From the NCBI GenBank assembly GCA_963678445.1, contig OY782877.1, positions 930,001-994,000 on the forward strand: DNA of 64,000 nucleotides. The letters run 5' to 3'. Under the pieces are notes generated by a model, which saw nothing but the letters and a program-made list of their open reading frames with translations, searched no databases and was not told the origin of the DNA. This document shows, piece after piece, positions 1 to 7,870 of the stretch. Within the stretch, counting starts at the first letter, position 1; each line of letters starts with the position of its first letter. Source of the stretch: G963678445 sp963678445 (GTDB taxonomy: Bacteria > Hydrogenedentota > Hydrogenedentia > Hydrogenedentales > G963678445). A program made the position numbers and the translations under genes.

Positions 1-2
1 GT

Positions 3-287
3 ACCCTTTGGCGGCAAATCCTGGCGGACACGGGTCAGGCCCCGATGGTCACTATCAATGTCGATGAAGGGCCCGCTTATGGCGCTGCTATTCTGGCCAG
101 TGTCGCTGCAGGACTCTATGGCAAGGTCGAAGAGGCCTGCGATGCTATCATTGCTGAAGTTGCACGCCTTGCCCCCAATCCTGAAACGGCGGCGCAATAT
201 GACCGCTGGTTCGCGGAATATCAGGCCGCTTACACCGCACTTGCCCCGAATTTCCGTCGTATTGCTGGTCATCTGGAGCAGATGTAG
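3..287 (+). CDS. xylB: Xylulokinase-type FGGY carbohydrate kinase, C-terminal fragment
   Basis: The frame is open to the left edge of the window, so only about the last 94 residues are present. The segment starting LWRQILADTGQ and continuing with DEGPAYGAAILA is the C-terminal signature of the FGGY kinase second domain as seen in xylulokinases, which phosphorylate D-xylulose with ATP in the cytoplasm. The remaining residues form the usual helical tail ending HLEQM. A strong inverted repeat follows 25 bases after the stop and probably ends the transcript. Substrate cannot be fixed from the fragment; other FGGY kinases share this end, but the WRQILAD and EGPAYGAA pair is most typical of XylB. 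Confidence 0.8.
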   Translation, partial: TLWRQILADTGQAPMVTINVDEGPAYGAAILASVAAGLYGKVEEACDAIIAEVARLAPNPETAAQYDRWFAEYQAAYTALAPNFRRIAGHLEQM

Positions 288-311
288 TATCCTGTTGGAA
301 CACGATTTTTC

Positions 312-349
312 CTGGGGGAACTTTTTTGTGAACAAAAAGGTTCCCCCAG
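312..349 (+). terminator. Long hairpin downstream of the kinase gene
   Basis: A 10-bp perfect stem (CTGGGGGAAC with GTTCCCCCAG) is extended inward by a T-run pairing with an A-run, giving about 17 pairs around a loop of about four bases. It lies 25 bases after the kinase stop. The outer stem has no long U-tract after it, so it may be a stability or bidirectional element rather than a classical intrinsic terminator. Confidence 0.6.
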
Positions 350-366
350 ACCCCCTCCAAAAAAAC

Positions 367-483
367 TTTAGTAACCTAAATTTCAGAAGCTGCCATAAAA
401 AATGAAGCTTTTTCTGCGGTCAGGGATGGCAAGGATCATAAACATTGCCTGTAGCGCGGGCAGTAATCGTTGGGCCACTTTAG
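367..483 (+). repeat. Dispersed TTTAG-flanked repeat, copy 1
   Basis: A diverged member of the family found about twelve times in this window. Landmarks are TTTAG at the left, a block like AGCTGCCATAAAAAATGAAG, the core GCGGTCAGGGATGGCAAGGA, and the right end GGCCACTTTAG. TTTAG to TTTAG is 112 bp. The right TTTAG is shared with the next copy, making a tandem pair. No open reading frame of its own. Confidence 0.75.
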
Positions 484-597
484 TGACTTAAATTTAAAAC
501 CTGTCGTGAAAACGACATTTTCTGATGGTCAGGGACGGTGAGAACCATATTTCCTGGATGTGGCCCTGGCCACCTTGCGCTCACTGGACCGCTTTAG
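479..597 (+). repeat. Dispersed TTTAG-flanked repeat, copy 2
   Basis: Second unit of the tandem pair, 114 bp from TTTAG to TTTAG. It carries the core GGTCAGGGACGG, then a GTGGCC-CT-GGCCAC inverted repeat, and ends CTGGACCGCTTTAG, close to copies at 24.3 kb and 61.9 kb. It lies just beyond the terminator of the small minus-strand transcript. Confidence 0.85.
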
Positions 598-606
598 AAA
601 AGAGGG

Positions 607-666
607 ACCCCGCAGAAAGGGTGGAAACGTCGCCCCCTTGACGTTTTTCCACCGTTTCTGCGGGGT
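607..666 (-). terminator. Strong terminator of the small peptide transcript
   Basis: ACCCCGCAGAAA pairs with TTTCTGCGGGGT and the stem continues inward (GGTGG/CCACC, AAACGTC/GACGTTT) for more than 20 pairs with small bulges around a C-rich loop. On the minus strand it is followed by TCCCTCTTTTCT, a weak U-tract. It lies 110 bases beyond the stop of the 29-residue ORF, so it plausibly ends that transcript. Confidence 0.65.
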
Positions 667-776
667 TTGTATGTGGCGTCTCCCCTAAGAGCCGATTTGC
701 CTGTATCACCTCACCGTAAGCAGTCGCTTTACATCTCCCACTCTCGGATTTATTTCTCCTTCCAGCTGTACTGGAC

Positions 777-866
777 TTAGACTGAGGCAAATGCCGGCGC
801 TAATATTGCCGCCACAAAAATCATCCACAACACTAAACAAACTACATCAAAGAGCACTTTTCGCAT
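777..866 (-). CDS. Small hydrophobic peptide, 29 residues, own promoter and terminator
   Basis: ATG is preceded by AAGGAGACGTACC, a near-perfect ribosome binding site at good spacing. The product is MRK followed by about 22 mostly hydrophobic residues ending APAFASV. It looks either like a single membrane-spanning peptide or like a bare signal peptide with an AxA cleavage site. A promoter lies upstream at 917-945 and a strong hairpin downstream at 607-666, so the unit looks complete in about 320 bases. I do not recognise a family. Possibilities are a membrane-acting toxin of a type I system, a leader peptide, or an orphan signal-peptide remnant. No antisense promoter was sought in detail. Expression signals are seen; function is unknown. 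Confidence 0.55.
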   Translation of the reverse strand: MRKVLFDVVCLVLWMIFVAAILAPAFASV

Positions 867-916
867 GGTACGTCTCCTTATGGTCTGCTTAGCGCTATCA
901 AAACTGTCAGGACTTC

Positions 917-945
917 ATTTTATTAAAAAAGTAAAAAAATTGCAA
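917..945 (-). promoter_or_regulatory. Promoter of the 29-residue peptide gene
   Basis: On the minus strand TTGCAA and TAAAAT are separated by exactly 17 bp in a very A/T-rich stretch, with the start codon about 50 bases downstream. The fit to a housekeeping sigma promoter is good. The 867-1111 gap holds this promoter and otherwise only A/T-rich sequence after the LysE gene. Confidence 0.6.
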
Positions 946-1111
946 GAAGATTATTAAAAACCATAAAACATAACGTTTTGTACACTATATGCAACATATT
1001 TACCCTAGATGCACTTTTTCTCATTACTACATTTTTCGCAAATACAACACTTTCGCCGAATCCACATTCTTAACACTGCGAAAAAGGGGGGAAACATCTA
1101 CGAAAGGCAGG

Positions 1112-1729
1112 TTAGAGTAGGCCTACAAAATGCAAACCGTCACAAAACAGCATTATGGCGAAGAAAAATAGGAGTAGGCCGAGGAAGCGCATGAGGTAGA
1201 TGTACAGCGGACCGTTTAGGAATACCCGCGACTGACCGGTGATGATGGCCAGTATGACTTTTGACGTAATGAGTGAGGTGTAGAATCCTCCGATGAACAA
1301 GCAGGGTACGAAAAGACCGCGTATGCTGGATTTCAGGATTATCGGCGCACCCACGGTGAACCAGAACAGGTAGGGATGGGGACTCAGTGCATTGACAATG
1401 ATTCCTTTGCGTAGCGACTTGGGTTTCTGCACAGGCAAATCGGGATCGAATGGCCTGATTCTTATGCTCTCGTAGGCCATTTGAGACACTACGATGCAGC
1501 CAAGAAAGGATATTACCCCGAGGAGCGGGGCAAAGCTCGCTAAGCGCGACAAGACAAAGACTGTCACGAGGACAATGGGCATATCCGTTAGCAATGGCAC
1601 CAGGGCAACCCGTAGTCCGGCCTTTGTACCGTGATGGAGCGTCTCTGCGATAACAAGGGCAAACAAGGGACCCGGCGAGACGCCCGCCGATACCCCTAGT
1701 AGTATGCCTTGTCCCAGTAATGCCCACAT
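1112..1729 (-). CDS. LysE/RhtB-type amino-acid exporter
   Basis: The 205-residue product has the family N-terminus with the SPGP motif (GVSAGVSPGPLFALV), five to six hydrophobic segments and the usual size of LysE/RhtB/LeuE permeases. These are inner-membrane exporters of amino acids or small amines driven by the proton gradient. The start ATG follows GAGGTGATGAAACG. It lies 124 bp downstream of the SPASM/GNAT gene on the same strand, so it could be the last gene of the RiPP-like operon, but no shared function is shown and the gap is larger than elsewhere in that operon. Substrate unknown. Confidence 0.8.
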   Translation of the reverse strand: MWALLGQGILLGVSAGVSPGPLFALVIAETLHHGTKAGLRVALVPLLTDMPIVLVTVFVLSRLASFAPLLGVISFLGCIVVSQMAYESIRIRPFDPDLPVQKPKSLRKGIIVNALSPHPYLFWFTVGAPIILKSSIRGLFVPCLFIGGFYTSLITSKVILAIITGQSRVFLNGPLYIYLMRFLGLLLFFFAIMLFCDGLHFVGLL

Positions 1730-1853
1730 CGTTTCATCACCTCATTGGGCTGGCCGATGTGTTCAGCACGGTATCGTATGCAGCGACCAAGGAGATGTGT
1801 ACGCTCCAGCAGGCAATATCTATACCGTTTTTTGTCTACTACGCAGACAGCCT

Positions 1854-3800
1854 TCATGGTTTGAGGGACAAGGCGTAGAGGGTAACATCGTGGTAGGCGC
1901 CGTGCAGATACAATGCTTCCCGCAGAACACCGGCGGCGGTAAAGCCGACGCCGTTCAAAAAGTCGGCCAATTCCGATTCGTCCGCCCCTACAGCCACCTG
2001 AAGCTGGCGGAAAGATTGCTGGCTTCCGGCTTCTTTCAGAAGATAACGGAAGGATTTACGAATAGTTTCACTTTTATAATCCCGGGCCTCGCGCAAATAG
2101 AGCCACAACTGGGCGGCGCCGGGTTGTTTTTCAGGACGTAGCTTTAACAGACCGAGCGGCGCGCCGTTTTTACGCAGTAACACAAATTCCTGTTCGTATC
2201 CACGGGGGTGCAGGGCATCCATTTCGCGGTCGTAGCGCGTACCCATGAACAGACCGCTTTCGTTTAGCGTGAAATAGGCTGCTGTGTTCCAGTTGGCCCA
2301 TTCGGCGAGCCATTCTGCATCGGCCTCTTCGATAGGGCGCAACCCGATTTGCATCCGAAAGGCGGCGCGTGCCAGTGCAAACAGGGAAGGCTTGCTCCGT
2401 TGTGAGAGCTGCCCGTACACGCGGCTGAAGTTGACCCCTTCTGCTGCCAGAAGATTGAATGCCGCCACGGCGCGGGTCATCCAGGCCCGCTGGGTATCGC
2501 ACCACGCTTGATCGGGCGTGCGTATGGAACCGGTCAGCGCATAATGCGCTGTCGCCATTCCCCCGCCACACAGATGGCGTGCCCAGCATTGCATGCACAC
2601 AGGTGTGGTAAGCACGCCCATATCCCGGAAGGGACGTCGTTTTTCCTCGTCCAGCTCGCCGTGGCGAATTTCGCCTAACTTGAAGGCCTCTTTATTACAC
2701 CACGTGAGATTGGGGTAAATGGCGCCGCTGGCGTCCACTGCCAGGGAAGACACGCCGCCTTCTTCCCAACAGTGCAGGGGGGTGCCGTTATAAATACGCT
2801 GAAATAAACCTGCAATCGGTTCGAGGCGGAAATAGCGATGCTTCAGTAATTGCTTGGCGTAGTACACTGCCGTCTCGTGCAAGCCCTGTAGTAAAGTTTT
2901 CGCATCGTTTCCCGACAATGCTGTATACGCGCCTTCCAGATCCAGTTCTATTGATTTGCACCCGGCCTGATATAAGACCTGAACAGCGTCAACAAAGGTA
3001 GCACTGCCGGGTTGCAGCACAACGTGGCCCACAGCGCCGGTGTCCGTGTCATGCAATGCCTTCACTACGTGGTTTAGCTGGGTCCAGCGCACAGCTGAGA
3101 ACGCCTGGATTTTCCTGGCGATACTGTTTTGCTCGGTTAACGCAAGCACTGCCGCCAAGCGATGCGGATGTAGTGCCTGGGGGTATTGTGCAACGGGAAG
3201 GTCCTCTCGGCGCAGGATCACGGTCAGCGTTTTCCCGCACAGGCGTGCGGCGGAAAGCCAACGCGCGCAATGTTGCGCCAGGGTTTCCGGTGCCGGAATG
3301 TTTGCCGCGAAAACTAAGGTCAGCGTTAGCGCAGTCTCCGTGGCGCTTGCCCCTAGCAACAGGGTGAGCGCCTGAGAAGCTGTCGCGTAGACATCGTTAT
3401 CCGTCGAAACCTCTGCTGTAGCTTCTGCGCGTGAAAACCAACGTCCTGTGCGTCCAGCACGCACCGATTCGGCCTTTGGCTGTGGTTCGTCGCATGGCAT
3501 GAGCACGCTGATCTGTTTCAGGGCAGATTGCGTGGTATATAGTTTCTGCAATGTTTTGTGGTTGGGTGCGGGTAAAATGGATTTGCTTGCACGCAACCAT
3601 TCCAACTCCCCTACCACTTCCTCCACCTCTTTTTCAGGATGCTTCTCGCGTAACAGATGCAGAATGCGGTTTACTGAGGCATGGGGGTAATGTTCGATCA
3701 CGTCCCAGGAGATTTCGTCGCACTCGAAACAGAAACAGGTTTCCGGATCGATAACAAACCGGCGATCTTCTACTTCGAAACGATGTAGCGATGCGTTCAT
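1854..3800 (-). CDS. Putative RiPP maturase: RRE-like domain, degenerate radical-SAM/SPASM, C-terminal GNAT fusion
   Basis: 648 residues. Residues 5-75 resemble the PqqD-like leader-recognition domain at the front of peptide-modifying SPASM enzymes. Residues about 340-440 carry a SPASM-like pattern: C344, IYPNLTWC (C368), CMQCWARHLCGGG (C402, C405, C411) and C434. This matches the C-x-x-CWAR-x-LCGGGC block of thioether/Cys-rich peptide maturases, but the final Cys of CGGGC is M415 and the Cys expected after IYP is N364. Where the AdoMet-cluster CX3CX2C should be (residues 95-115) only C103 is present, so radical-SAM chemistry looks lost. Residues about 485-648 are a GNAT domain. It overlaps the permease stop by one base and ends the tight operon with five precursor-like genes. 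I infer that it binds the MKH leaders and acylates or scaffolds rather than doing radical chemistry. Another reading is a highly diverged rSAM enzyme whose ligands I have missed. Confidence 0.65.
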   Translation of the reverse strand: MNASLHRFEVEDRRFVIDPETCFCFECDEISWDVIEHYPHASVNRILHLLREKHPEKEVEEVVGELEWLRASKSILPAPNHKTLQKLYTTQSALKQISVLMPCDEPQPKAESVRAGRTGRWFSRAEATAEVSTDNDVYATASQALTLLLGASATETALTLTLVFAANIPAPETLAQHCARWLSAARLCGKTLTVILRREDLPVAQYPQALHPHRLAAVLALTEQNSIARKIQAFSAVRWTQLNHVVKALHDTDTGAVGHVVLQPGSATFVDAVQVLYQAGCKSIELDLEGAYTALSGNDAKTLLQGLHETAVYYAKQLLKHRYFRLEPIAGLFQRIYNGTPLHCWEEGGVSSLAVDASGAIYPNLTWCNKEAFKLGEIRHGELDEEKRRPFRDMGVLTTPVCMQCWARHLCGGGMATAHYALTGSIRTPDQAWCDTQRAWMTRAVAAFNLLAAEGVNFSRVYGQLSQRSKPSLFALARAAFRMQIGLRPIEEADAEWLAEWANWNTAAYFTLNESGLFMGTRYDREMDALHPRGYEQEFVLLRKNGAPLGLLKLRPEKQPGAAQLWLYLREARDYKSETIRKSFRYLLKEAGSQQSFRQLQVAVGADESELADFLNGVGFTAAGVLREALYLHGAYHDVTLYALSLKP

Positions 3801-4636
3801 TAATACGCCCCCAGCGTACCCTTGGTGCGGCTATGATCTTCCATAAAGCGAAAGACCAGCATGCCCAGTACGGTCCAGATCACACAGCTCACCAGCAGCC
3901 AAAGGAAGGATGGGTGGGAGAAGACGGATGAGAAGGTACCGGCCACGCGTCCCTGATCCTGGATCAGAACGTATTTCAGACAAATCGAGGCGTCGGTAAT
4001 GGGTAGCGCGTGCATGAAGGAACTCATGAGCACGCCGTGCTGCAACAGTTTCTCATCGGCAAATATGGCAAGGCCAAAAAGCCCCATGCGCACGAGAATG
4101 GCCACCTGTCCGACCTGTTTGAAAACCAGGACCAGCCCCCCCACCATAAACCCGAAGCCGAGCAGGTTGAAGAAGGTTAGTGTCAATAGGATAAAGACGG
4201 GTAGCGGATCAAAATAGAGCTGTCCGCTGAGGGTATAGGTCACCATCCACACCATAATGGCCGAGGTGACAATGGTGGAAAAGGAGGCTACCGCGGTACG
4301 CGCCAAAAAATTGGTGATGAGTCCGTGCGGACTCATGCAGAGCTGTTCCAATACCCCTGTACGCGCCATCCCCTGTAAGCCCTGGGTAAACATGCCGACT
4401 ACGCCAAAGGCGAACATACCGATAATGAAGCCCAGTACGTAGTTGGTCGCGCCGGTCGGATCGTCCAGCATCTGCATGCCTTCCTGCATCTTCGACTGGT
4501 TGCTCCAAAAGCCCCACACCAACATCAACATCATGCCGTAGCCGATGAACATACCCATAATCGTGCGAAACCAGTAGCGGCGCATGATAATAAACGAGCG
4601 CACGAGTTCTGCTTTCATCACCAGGAAAAAACCCAT
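3800..4636 (-). CDS. ABC-2 type transporter permease
   Basis: 278 residues with a cytoplasmic N-terminus (MKAELVRSFIIMRRYWFRT) and about six hydrophobic segments, the usual size and hydropathy for single-domain ABC-2 permeases that export antibiotics, peptides or glycans. The ATPase gene ends three bases upstream, and the start of the next gene overlaps this stop. The pairing with that ATPase and the peptide cluster points to export of, or self-protection against, the modified peptides. Substrate is inferred from context only. Confidence 0.8.
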   Translation of the reverse strand: MGFFLVMKAELVRSFIIMRRYWFRTIMGMFIGYGMMLMLVWGFWSNQSKMQEGMQMLDDPTGATNYVLGFIIGMFAFGVVGMFTQGLQGMARTGVLEQLCMSPHGLITNFLARTAVASFSTIVTSAIMVWMVTYTLSGQLYFDPLPVFILLTLTFFNLLGFGFMVGGLVLVFKQVGQVAILVRMGLFGLAIFADEKLLQHGVLMSSFMHALPITDASICLKYVLIQDQGRVAGTFSSVFSHPSFLWLLVSCVIWTVLGMLVFRFMEDHSRTKGTLGAY

Positions 4637-4639
4637 ATC

Positions 4640-5698
4640 CTATTCCTCCTCCTGCGTGTCGTCCGACGTAAGCGGCAGGATGTCTTCGCCGCCCGTGAGC
4701 TTTAAAAACACACTTTCCAGATTTTGCTGCCGCTGGTGAATGCCGCGTAGTACATAGCCCTGTGCTTGCAGACGCTCCACCACGCCATACAATGCCGCTG
4801 AGCGTAGAAATTCTTCCATTTCCACCTGCACCAGCAACGCAGGTCCGTCTGCACTCTGCTCCAACATCGAGCGCAGCACGCCCGGCACATCGTTAAGTAA
4901 GCCTTCCTCGGGATGGCGTTCCAACTTGAATACAAAGACTTGATCGGAAAACAGGTCCAACAATTCTTCTGTTGGTTTACACGCCACCATCTCGCCTTTG
5001 TTGATGATGCCGATGCGGTCACACAGCTCCTGCGCCACATGCATGTCGTGCGTCGTGACCAACACACTACGACCATGCGCGCGTGTCATCTCGATAATCT
5101 TGTCCTTAATCGCACGGCTACTCTGCACATCCAGACCCGTGGTAGGCTCGTCGAGCAACAGCACTTTGGGATCGGCGATCAGCGCAATGCAAATGGCCAG
5201 CTTCTGCTTCTGCCCCCGCGAAAGACGCCGTACCTGCACATTCTTCTTGTCTTTCAGCCCGATAAAGTCCAGCAGGTCATGCGCGCGCTCCCGCAACACC
5301 TTCCCCGTTACATTTTTCAGGTTGCCGTAATAATACAGGTTCTCCAATGGCGTCAACGGCCAGATACTGGTACGCGTACCTTCCAGCACCACCCCTACAT
5401 GACGCAGCACCTGCTTGCGCTTTTTCTCCACTGGCATATGGTTTACATAGACCGTGCCGCGGTCGGGACGCACCAGGCCGGACACCATTTTCACGGTGGT
5501 TGTTTTGCCCGCGCCATTGGGACCGAGCAGGCCAAAGACTTCGCCCGGTCGAATACCAAAACTAATCGCGTTGGCGGCATGCACCCTGTTTTTCTTATAG
5601 AGGCGACGCTTACGCGAATCTTCGTCGGCCTGAAAAAAATGGCGGGTGTGAAAAACTTTATCCACCCCAGCTAATTCGACAAGATACGAATCGTTCAT
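4640..5698 (-). CDS. ABC transporter ATP-binding protein
   Basis: 352 residues. Walker A GPNGAGKTT at 59-67, signature LSRGQ at 159-163, Walker B LLLDEP at about 180-185 with TTGLD after it, and the switch His in VTTHD at about 217. About 100 further residues follow the nucleotide-binding domain, as in drug/antibiotic-type (DrrA/NatA-like) ATPases. It drives the permease encoded next. Its start overlaps the stop of the CPBP protease gene by four bases (ATGA), indicating translational coupling. No substrate can be read from the sequence. Confidence 0.92.
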   Translation of the reverse strand: MNDSYLVELAGVDKVFHTRHFFQADEDSRKRRLYKKNRVHAANAISFGIRPGEVFGLLGPNGAGKTTTVKMVSGLVRPDRGTVYVNHMPVEKKRKQVLRHVGVVLEGTRTSIWPLTPLENLYYYGNLKNVTGKVLRERAHDLLDFIGLKDKKNVQVRRLSRGQKQKLAICIALIADPKVLLLDEPTTGLDVQSSRAIKDKIIEMTRAHGRSVLVTTHDMHVAQELCDRIGIINKGEMVACKPTEELLDLFSDQVFVFKLERHPEEGLLNDVPGVLRSMLEQSADGPALLVQVEMEEFLRSAALYGVVERLQAQGYVLRGIHQRQQNLESVFLKLTGGEDILPLTSDDTQEEE

Positions 5699-6414
5699 GA
5701 ACGCTCCGATGGACGTAGGGCATAGGCGGCGTCGATGGCCTGTTGCGCCAAAACCGCATCACCCAATTCATCCACTTTCACTAAGTATTCCAAATACACA
5801 CTCTCCAGGTTGCGCAGCGTGTGTATAACAATAACTAAACTTAAACTGTGCGTCCAATAATACAACGCACCCAACAGCAGGGAAAACAGCAAAAATTCCA
5901 GCGATTGCATCCATGGATTACGAAAAAAATGATCGTGCACCAATGAAAATGATATCGCCACCACCACTACTGAGAATAAAGGCCAATGCGTCCAGTTGCA
6001 GAGCAACGGTTGTGCTGCGGCCCGGTAGATCATCTCTTCCGTCAAACTTACCGTGGTAAACCGCAGCAGTAATGACGGGTTTTCCACCAGAAAGGCCCAA
6101 AGGGCCTGTAAATCACAAAAATGTCCCCAGGCATCCCGCAGTACCTGATGTGTCAGCCAAAGGGAAACGCCAAAAATAAGGTGTCCAAGCAATAGTCCCA
6201 AACCAATGCTGAATGGAGACACTAAATCGCGGGTAAATATACCCTGTCGAACTGCTATATATGATGCTACAAAGAAGAGAGGACTTTGTAACCAGAAAAC
6301 AAAACGCCCCGCTCTGGGGGTTCCTGCACGATTTCGATGCGACCAGTTGCACGCCGTCGCGTATAGGGCGTACACGCCCAACAATACGAGGTAGAGCGTC
6401 GACACGACCGTCAC
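5695..6414 (-). CDS. CPBP-family intramembrane metalloprotease (CAAX/bacteriocin-processing type)
   Basis: 239 residues with about seven hydrophobic segments. The family motifs are present: EExxxR as EEMIYR at 126-131, a His in the next helix at H160 (FSLVHDHF), and H198 with the HTLRN block. These residues bind metal in Abi/CPBP proteases, which cleave prenylated proteins in eukaryotes and are linked in bacteria to bacteriocin processing or immunity. Starts and stops overlap those of the GNAT gene before it and the ATPase after it by four bases each. In this operon the likely role is trimming the leader of the peptides or giving immunity. That role is inferred. Confidence 0.8.
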   Translation of the reverse strand: MTVVSTLYLVLLGVYALYATACNWSHRNRAGTPRAGRFVFWLQSPLFFVASYIAVRQGIFTRDLVSPFSIGLGLLLGHLIFGVSLWLTHQVLRDAWGHFCDLQALWAFLVENPSLLLRFTTVSLTEEMIYRAAAQPLLCNWTHWPLFSVVVVAISFSLVHDHFFRNPWMQSLEFLLFSLLLGALYYWTHSLSLVIVIHTLRNLESVYLEYLVKVDELGDAVLAQQAIDAAYALRPSERS

Positions 6415-7037
6415 GAGGCCGACTCCGCATCATCTGTCAGTGCAGTGATCATCGCTTGCAAGGAAAATCCTGCCGCAGTATCGCGGTACTTTTCGCGAAG
6501 CGCCTCGAACTCTCGCCGTAATAAGCCATAGACGTACACATCATGTAATACGCCATCGCGTTGGATATGATCGTGCAATACCACTTCACGTTGTGCGCCT
6601 GATTTTTCAAACACACGCCAGGAAGCACGGTTGAAGGCATAAATCACCGCACTCACCCGGTGTAGATTCAACTCGTCAAAACAGTATTCCAACGCGCGGT
6701 ATATTGCAATCGCTGTCACAATCCCACTACGAAATCGTTTCTGACCGATGTAGAGGTCCAGAGCGCAAGAGCGGTTGCGCCAACTGATATTCTGTAAGGA
6801 AAGCAGCCCAATAGGTCCGTGGGCTTTCGAATCAATCAGCAGATAGATTCCGCCCGGCATCGTATGACCCACGCCGCGTCCCAGCATACCTACGATTTGC
6901 TCGCGGATCTGTTTGGGCGAACGTGCCGGGTCGCCGTAGAGGAAATGTTGGAAATCCGGCTCCTCCATCCATTCCACCACCGTATCCAGATCATCCCGTT
7001 CCGCCCGGCGCAAATATGTATCAGAAGTAATCGGCAT
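6411..7037 (-). CDS. GNAT family acyltransferase (RimJ/RimL-like)
   Basis: 208 residues of the Acetyltransf_3 type: YLRRAERDDLDTVVEWM at the start, a central strand with GPIGLLSLQNI, then FRSGIVTAIAIYRALEYCFDELNLHRVSAVIYAFNRASWRVFEKSG, the usual late helix-strand-helix with the N-x-A-S/W segment of ribosomal-protein or aminoglycoside N-acetyltransferases. The CoA loop is less canonical than Q/RxxGxG/A. The gene starts three bases after the upstream GNAT stop and overlaps the protease start by four. Three GNAT domains in one peptide operon suggest N-acylation of the products, as GNAT maturases do in selidamide RiPPs, but the acyl group and target are unknown. Confidence 0.78.
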   Translation of the reverse strand: MPITSDTYLRRAERDDLDTVVEWMEEPDFQHFLYGDPARSPKQIREQIVGMLGRGVGHTMPGGIYLLIDSKAHGPIGLLSLQNISWRNRSCALDLYIGQKRFRSGIVTAIAIYRALEYCFDELNLHRVSAVIYAFNRASWRVFEKSGAQREVVLHDHIQRDGVLHDVYVYGLLRREFEALREKYRDTAAGFSLQAMITALTDDAESAS

Positions 7038-7040
7038 AGC

Positions 7041-7586
7041 TTACGTATTCAGTTCCGCCCCATCCTGCGTGGTGGCAAATAATGCAAAACTTTCCAGGGA
7101 ATGCCAATGTCCGCCGCAGTAAAGGACTTCCCGCTGCACTCCTTCGCTTATGAACCCCTGCCGTAGCAAGCTCTCGCGCCATGCACTTTCCCCTTCCAGC
7201 GCATGCGCCAGAAGTTTGTGCAGGTGAAAGCGCTGGAAGCCACGCTGGCGCAAAAACTGAAACACCGCTTCGCCTATGGGCGAGGCATAGGTTTCCGATT
7301 TGTGGAATAAGACATGCACTTCGCCAAAATTCGTTTCTGGCATCATCCCGCGCAGGCTACAAAAACCGCGAACTATCCCGGTCGGGTCTTCCACCGTATA
7401 AAAGGCCAAGTCCGCCGCCTCTTTACGCCCCAACATCTCGCGCAACTCATCCACGGTTGGCAGGAAAGGCTCGCGACGCTTGTCCAGCAGCGAGGCATAG
7501 GGACGACCGATCGCGTAGAAGGCATGCAGCGCAGCAGCATCGTCGGGCCCTGTCGCTCGAATTCTGGCATGCTCACTACATATCAT
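7041..7586 (-). CDS. GNAT family acyltransferase, diverged
   Basis: 181 residues. The front ARIRATGPDDAAALHAFY and the central GIVRGFCSLRGMMPETNFGEVHVLF fit a GNAT fold, followed by GEAVFQFLRQRGFQRFHLHKLLAHALEGESAWRESLLRQGF, where RQGF occupies the usual late Gly-Phe position. The CoA-binding loop is poorly conserved. It is the first enzyme gene after the small peptide genes, 146 bp from the last of them, with a hairpin in the gap. It is coupled to the next GNAT gene with a three-base gap. Function is inferred from context as peptide modification. Confidence 0.65.
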   Translation of the reverse strand: MICSEHARIRATGPDDAAALHAFYAIGRPYASLLDKRREPFLPTVDELREMLGRKEAADLAFYTVEDPTGIVRGFCSLRGMMPETNFGEVHVLFHKSETYASPIGEAVFQFLRQRGFQRFHLHKLLAHALEGESAWRESLLRQGFISEGVQREVLYCGGHWHSLESFALFATTQDGAELNT

Positions 7587-7687
7587 ACGGCCACACCTCG
7601 GCTCTTTTGGAAATGCACGAAAACAGTTACTACCTGTACTGCACGCCTATAAGAGCTGCGCGTGTGGTAGCTGGCAGGAACACGGAA

Positions 7688-7714
7688 CCGGGGCGAAACA
7701 GTGTTTCACCCCGG
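7688..7714 (-). terminator. Hairpin between the precursor genes and the enzyme genes
   Basis: CCGGGGYGAAACA pairs with TGTTTCRCCCCGG, 12-13 pairs around a one-to-three-base loop, 18 bases after the last small peptide gene and about 100 bases before the first GNAT. There is no U-tract after it on the minus strand. In RiPP operons such a structure often lowers read-through or protects the precursor mRNA so that peptides are made in excess; that role is inferred. Confidence 0.5.
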
Positions 7715-7732
7715 CTTCCGACACATGCAAAA

Positions 7733-7852
7733 TCAAAGCGCCATTTCGTTTTTCTTTTCGTAACGAAAATCCTGCCATGCCCGCCAAACTGCGTTCATGA
7801 AGTTGGTAAATGCATCCGCCCGTGTCGCTGTCATTGGTTTAATGTGCTTCAT
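7733..7852 (-). CDS. RiPP-like precursor peptide E (MKH family, 39 residues)
   Basis: Starts ATG with GGAGTCATCGA in front (spacing 7). The product begins MKHIKPMTATRADAF and ends with a charged tail (YEKKNEMAL). The MKH-hydrophobic start matches four upstream genes, but the S-K/R-x-P-x-x-A part is diverged to T-A-T-R-A-D-A, and the middle (FTNFMNAVWRAWQDF) is aromatic-rich instead of Val/Leu-rich. It is the fifth and last small gene before the enzymes. It may be a more distant precursor with a different core. Too small for automatic gene callers in many pipelines. Confidence 0.6.
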   Translation of the reverse strand: MKHIKPMTATRADAFTNFMNAVWRAWQDFRYEKKNEMAL

Positions 7853-7870
7853 TCGATGACTCCATCTATT

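Noticed and set aside
581..790. 69-residue minus-strand ORF through the terminator
   Set aside because: No ribosome site; it runs through the hairpin and into a dispersed repeat.
1695..1857. ATGA-coupled ORF of about 53 residues after the SPASM/GNAT gene (MKAVCVVDKKRY)
   Set aside because: No ribosome site, overlaps the LysE start and lacks the MKH leader or any other support.
1854..3800. Calling this an active radical-SAM enzyme from CFCFEC near residue 22
   Set aside because: The spacing is CxCxxC, not CX3CX2C, and it lies in the RRE-like domain, not in the barrel.
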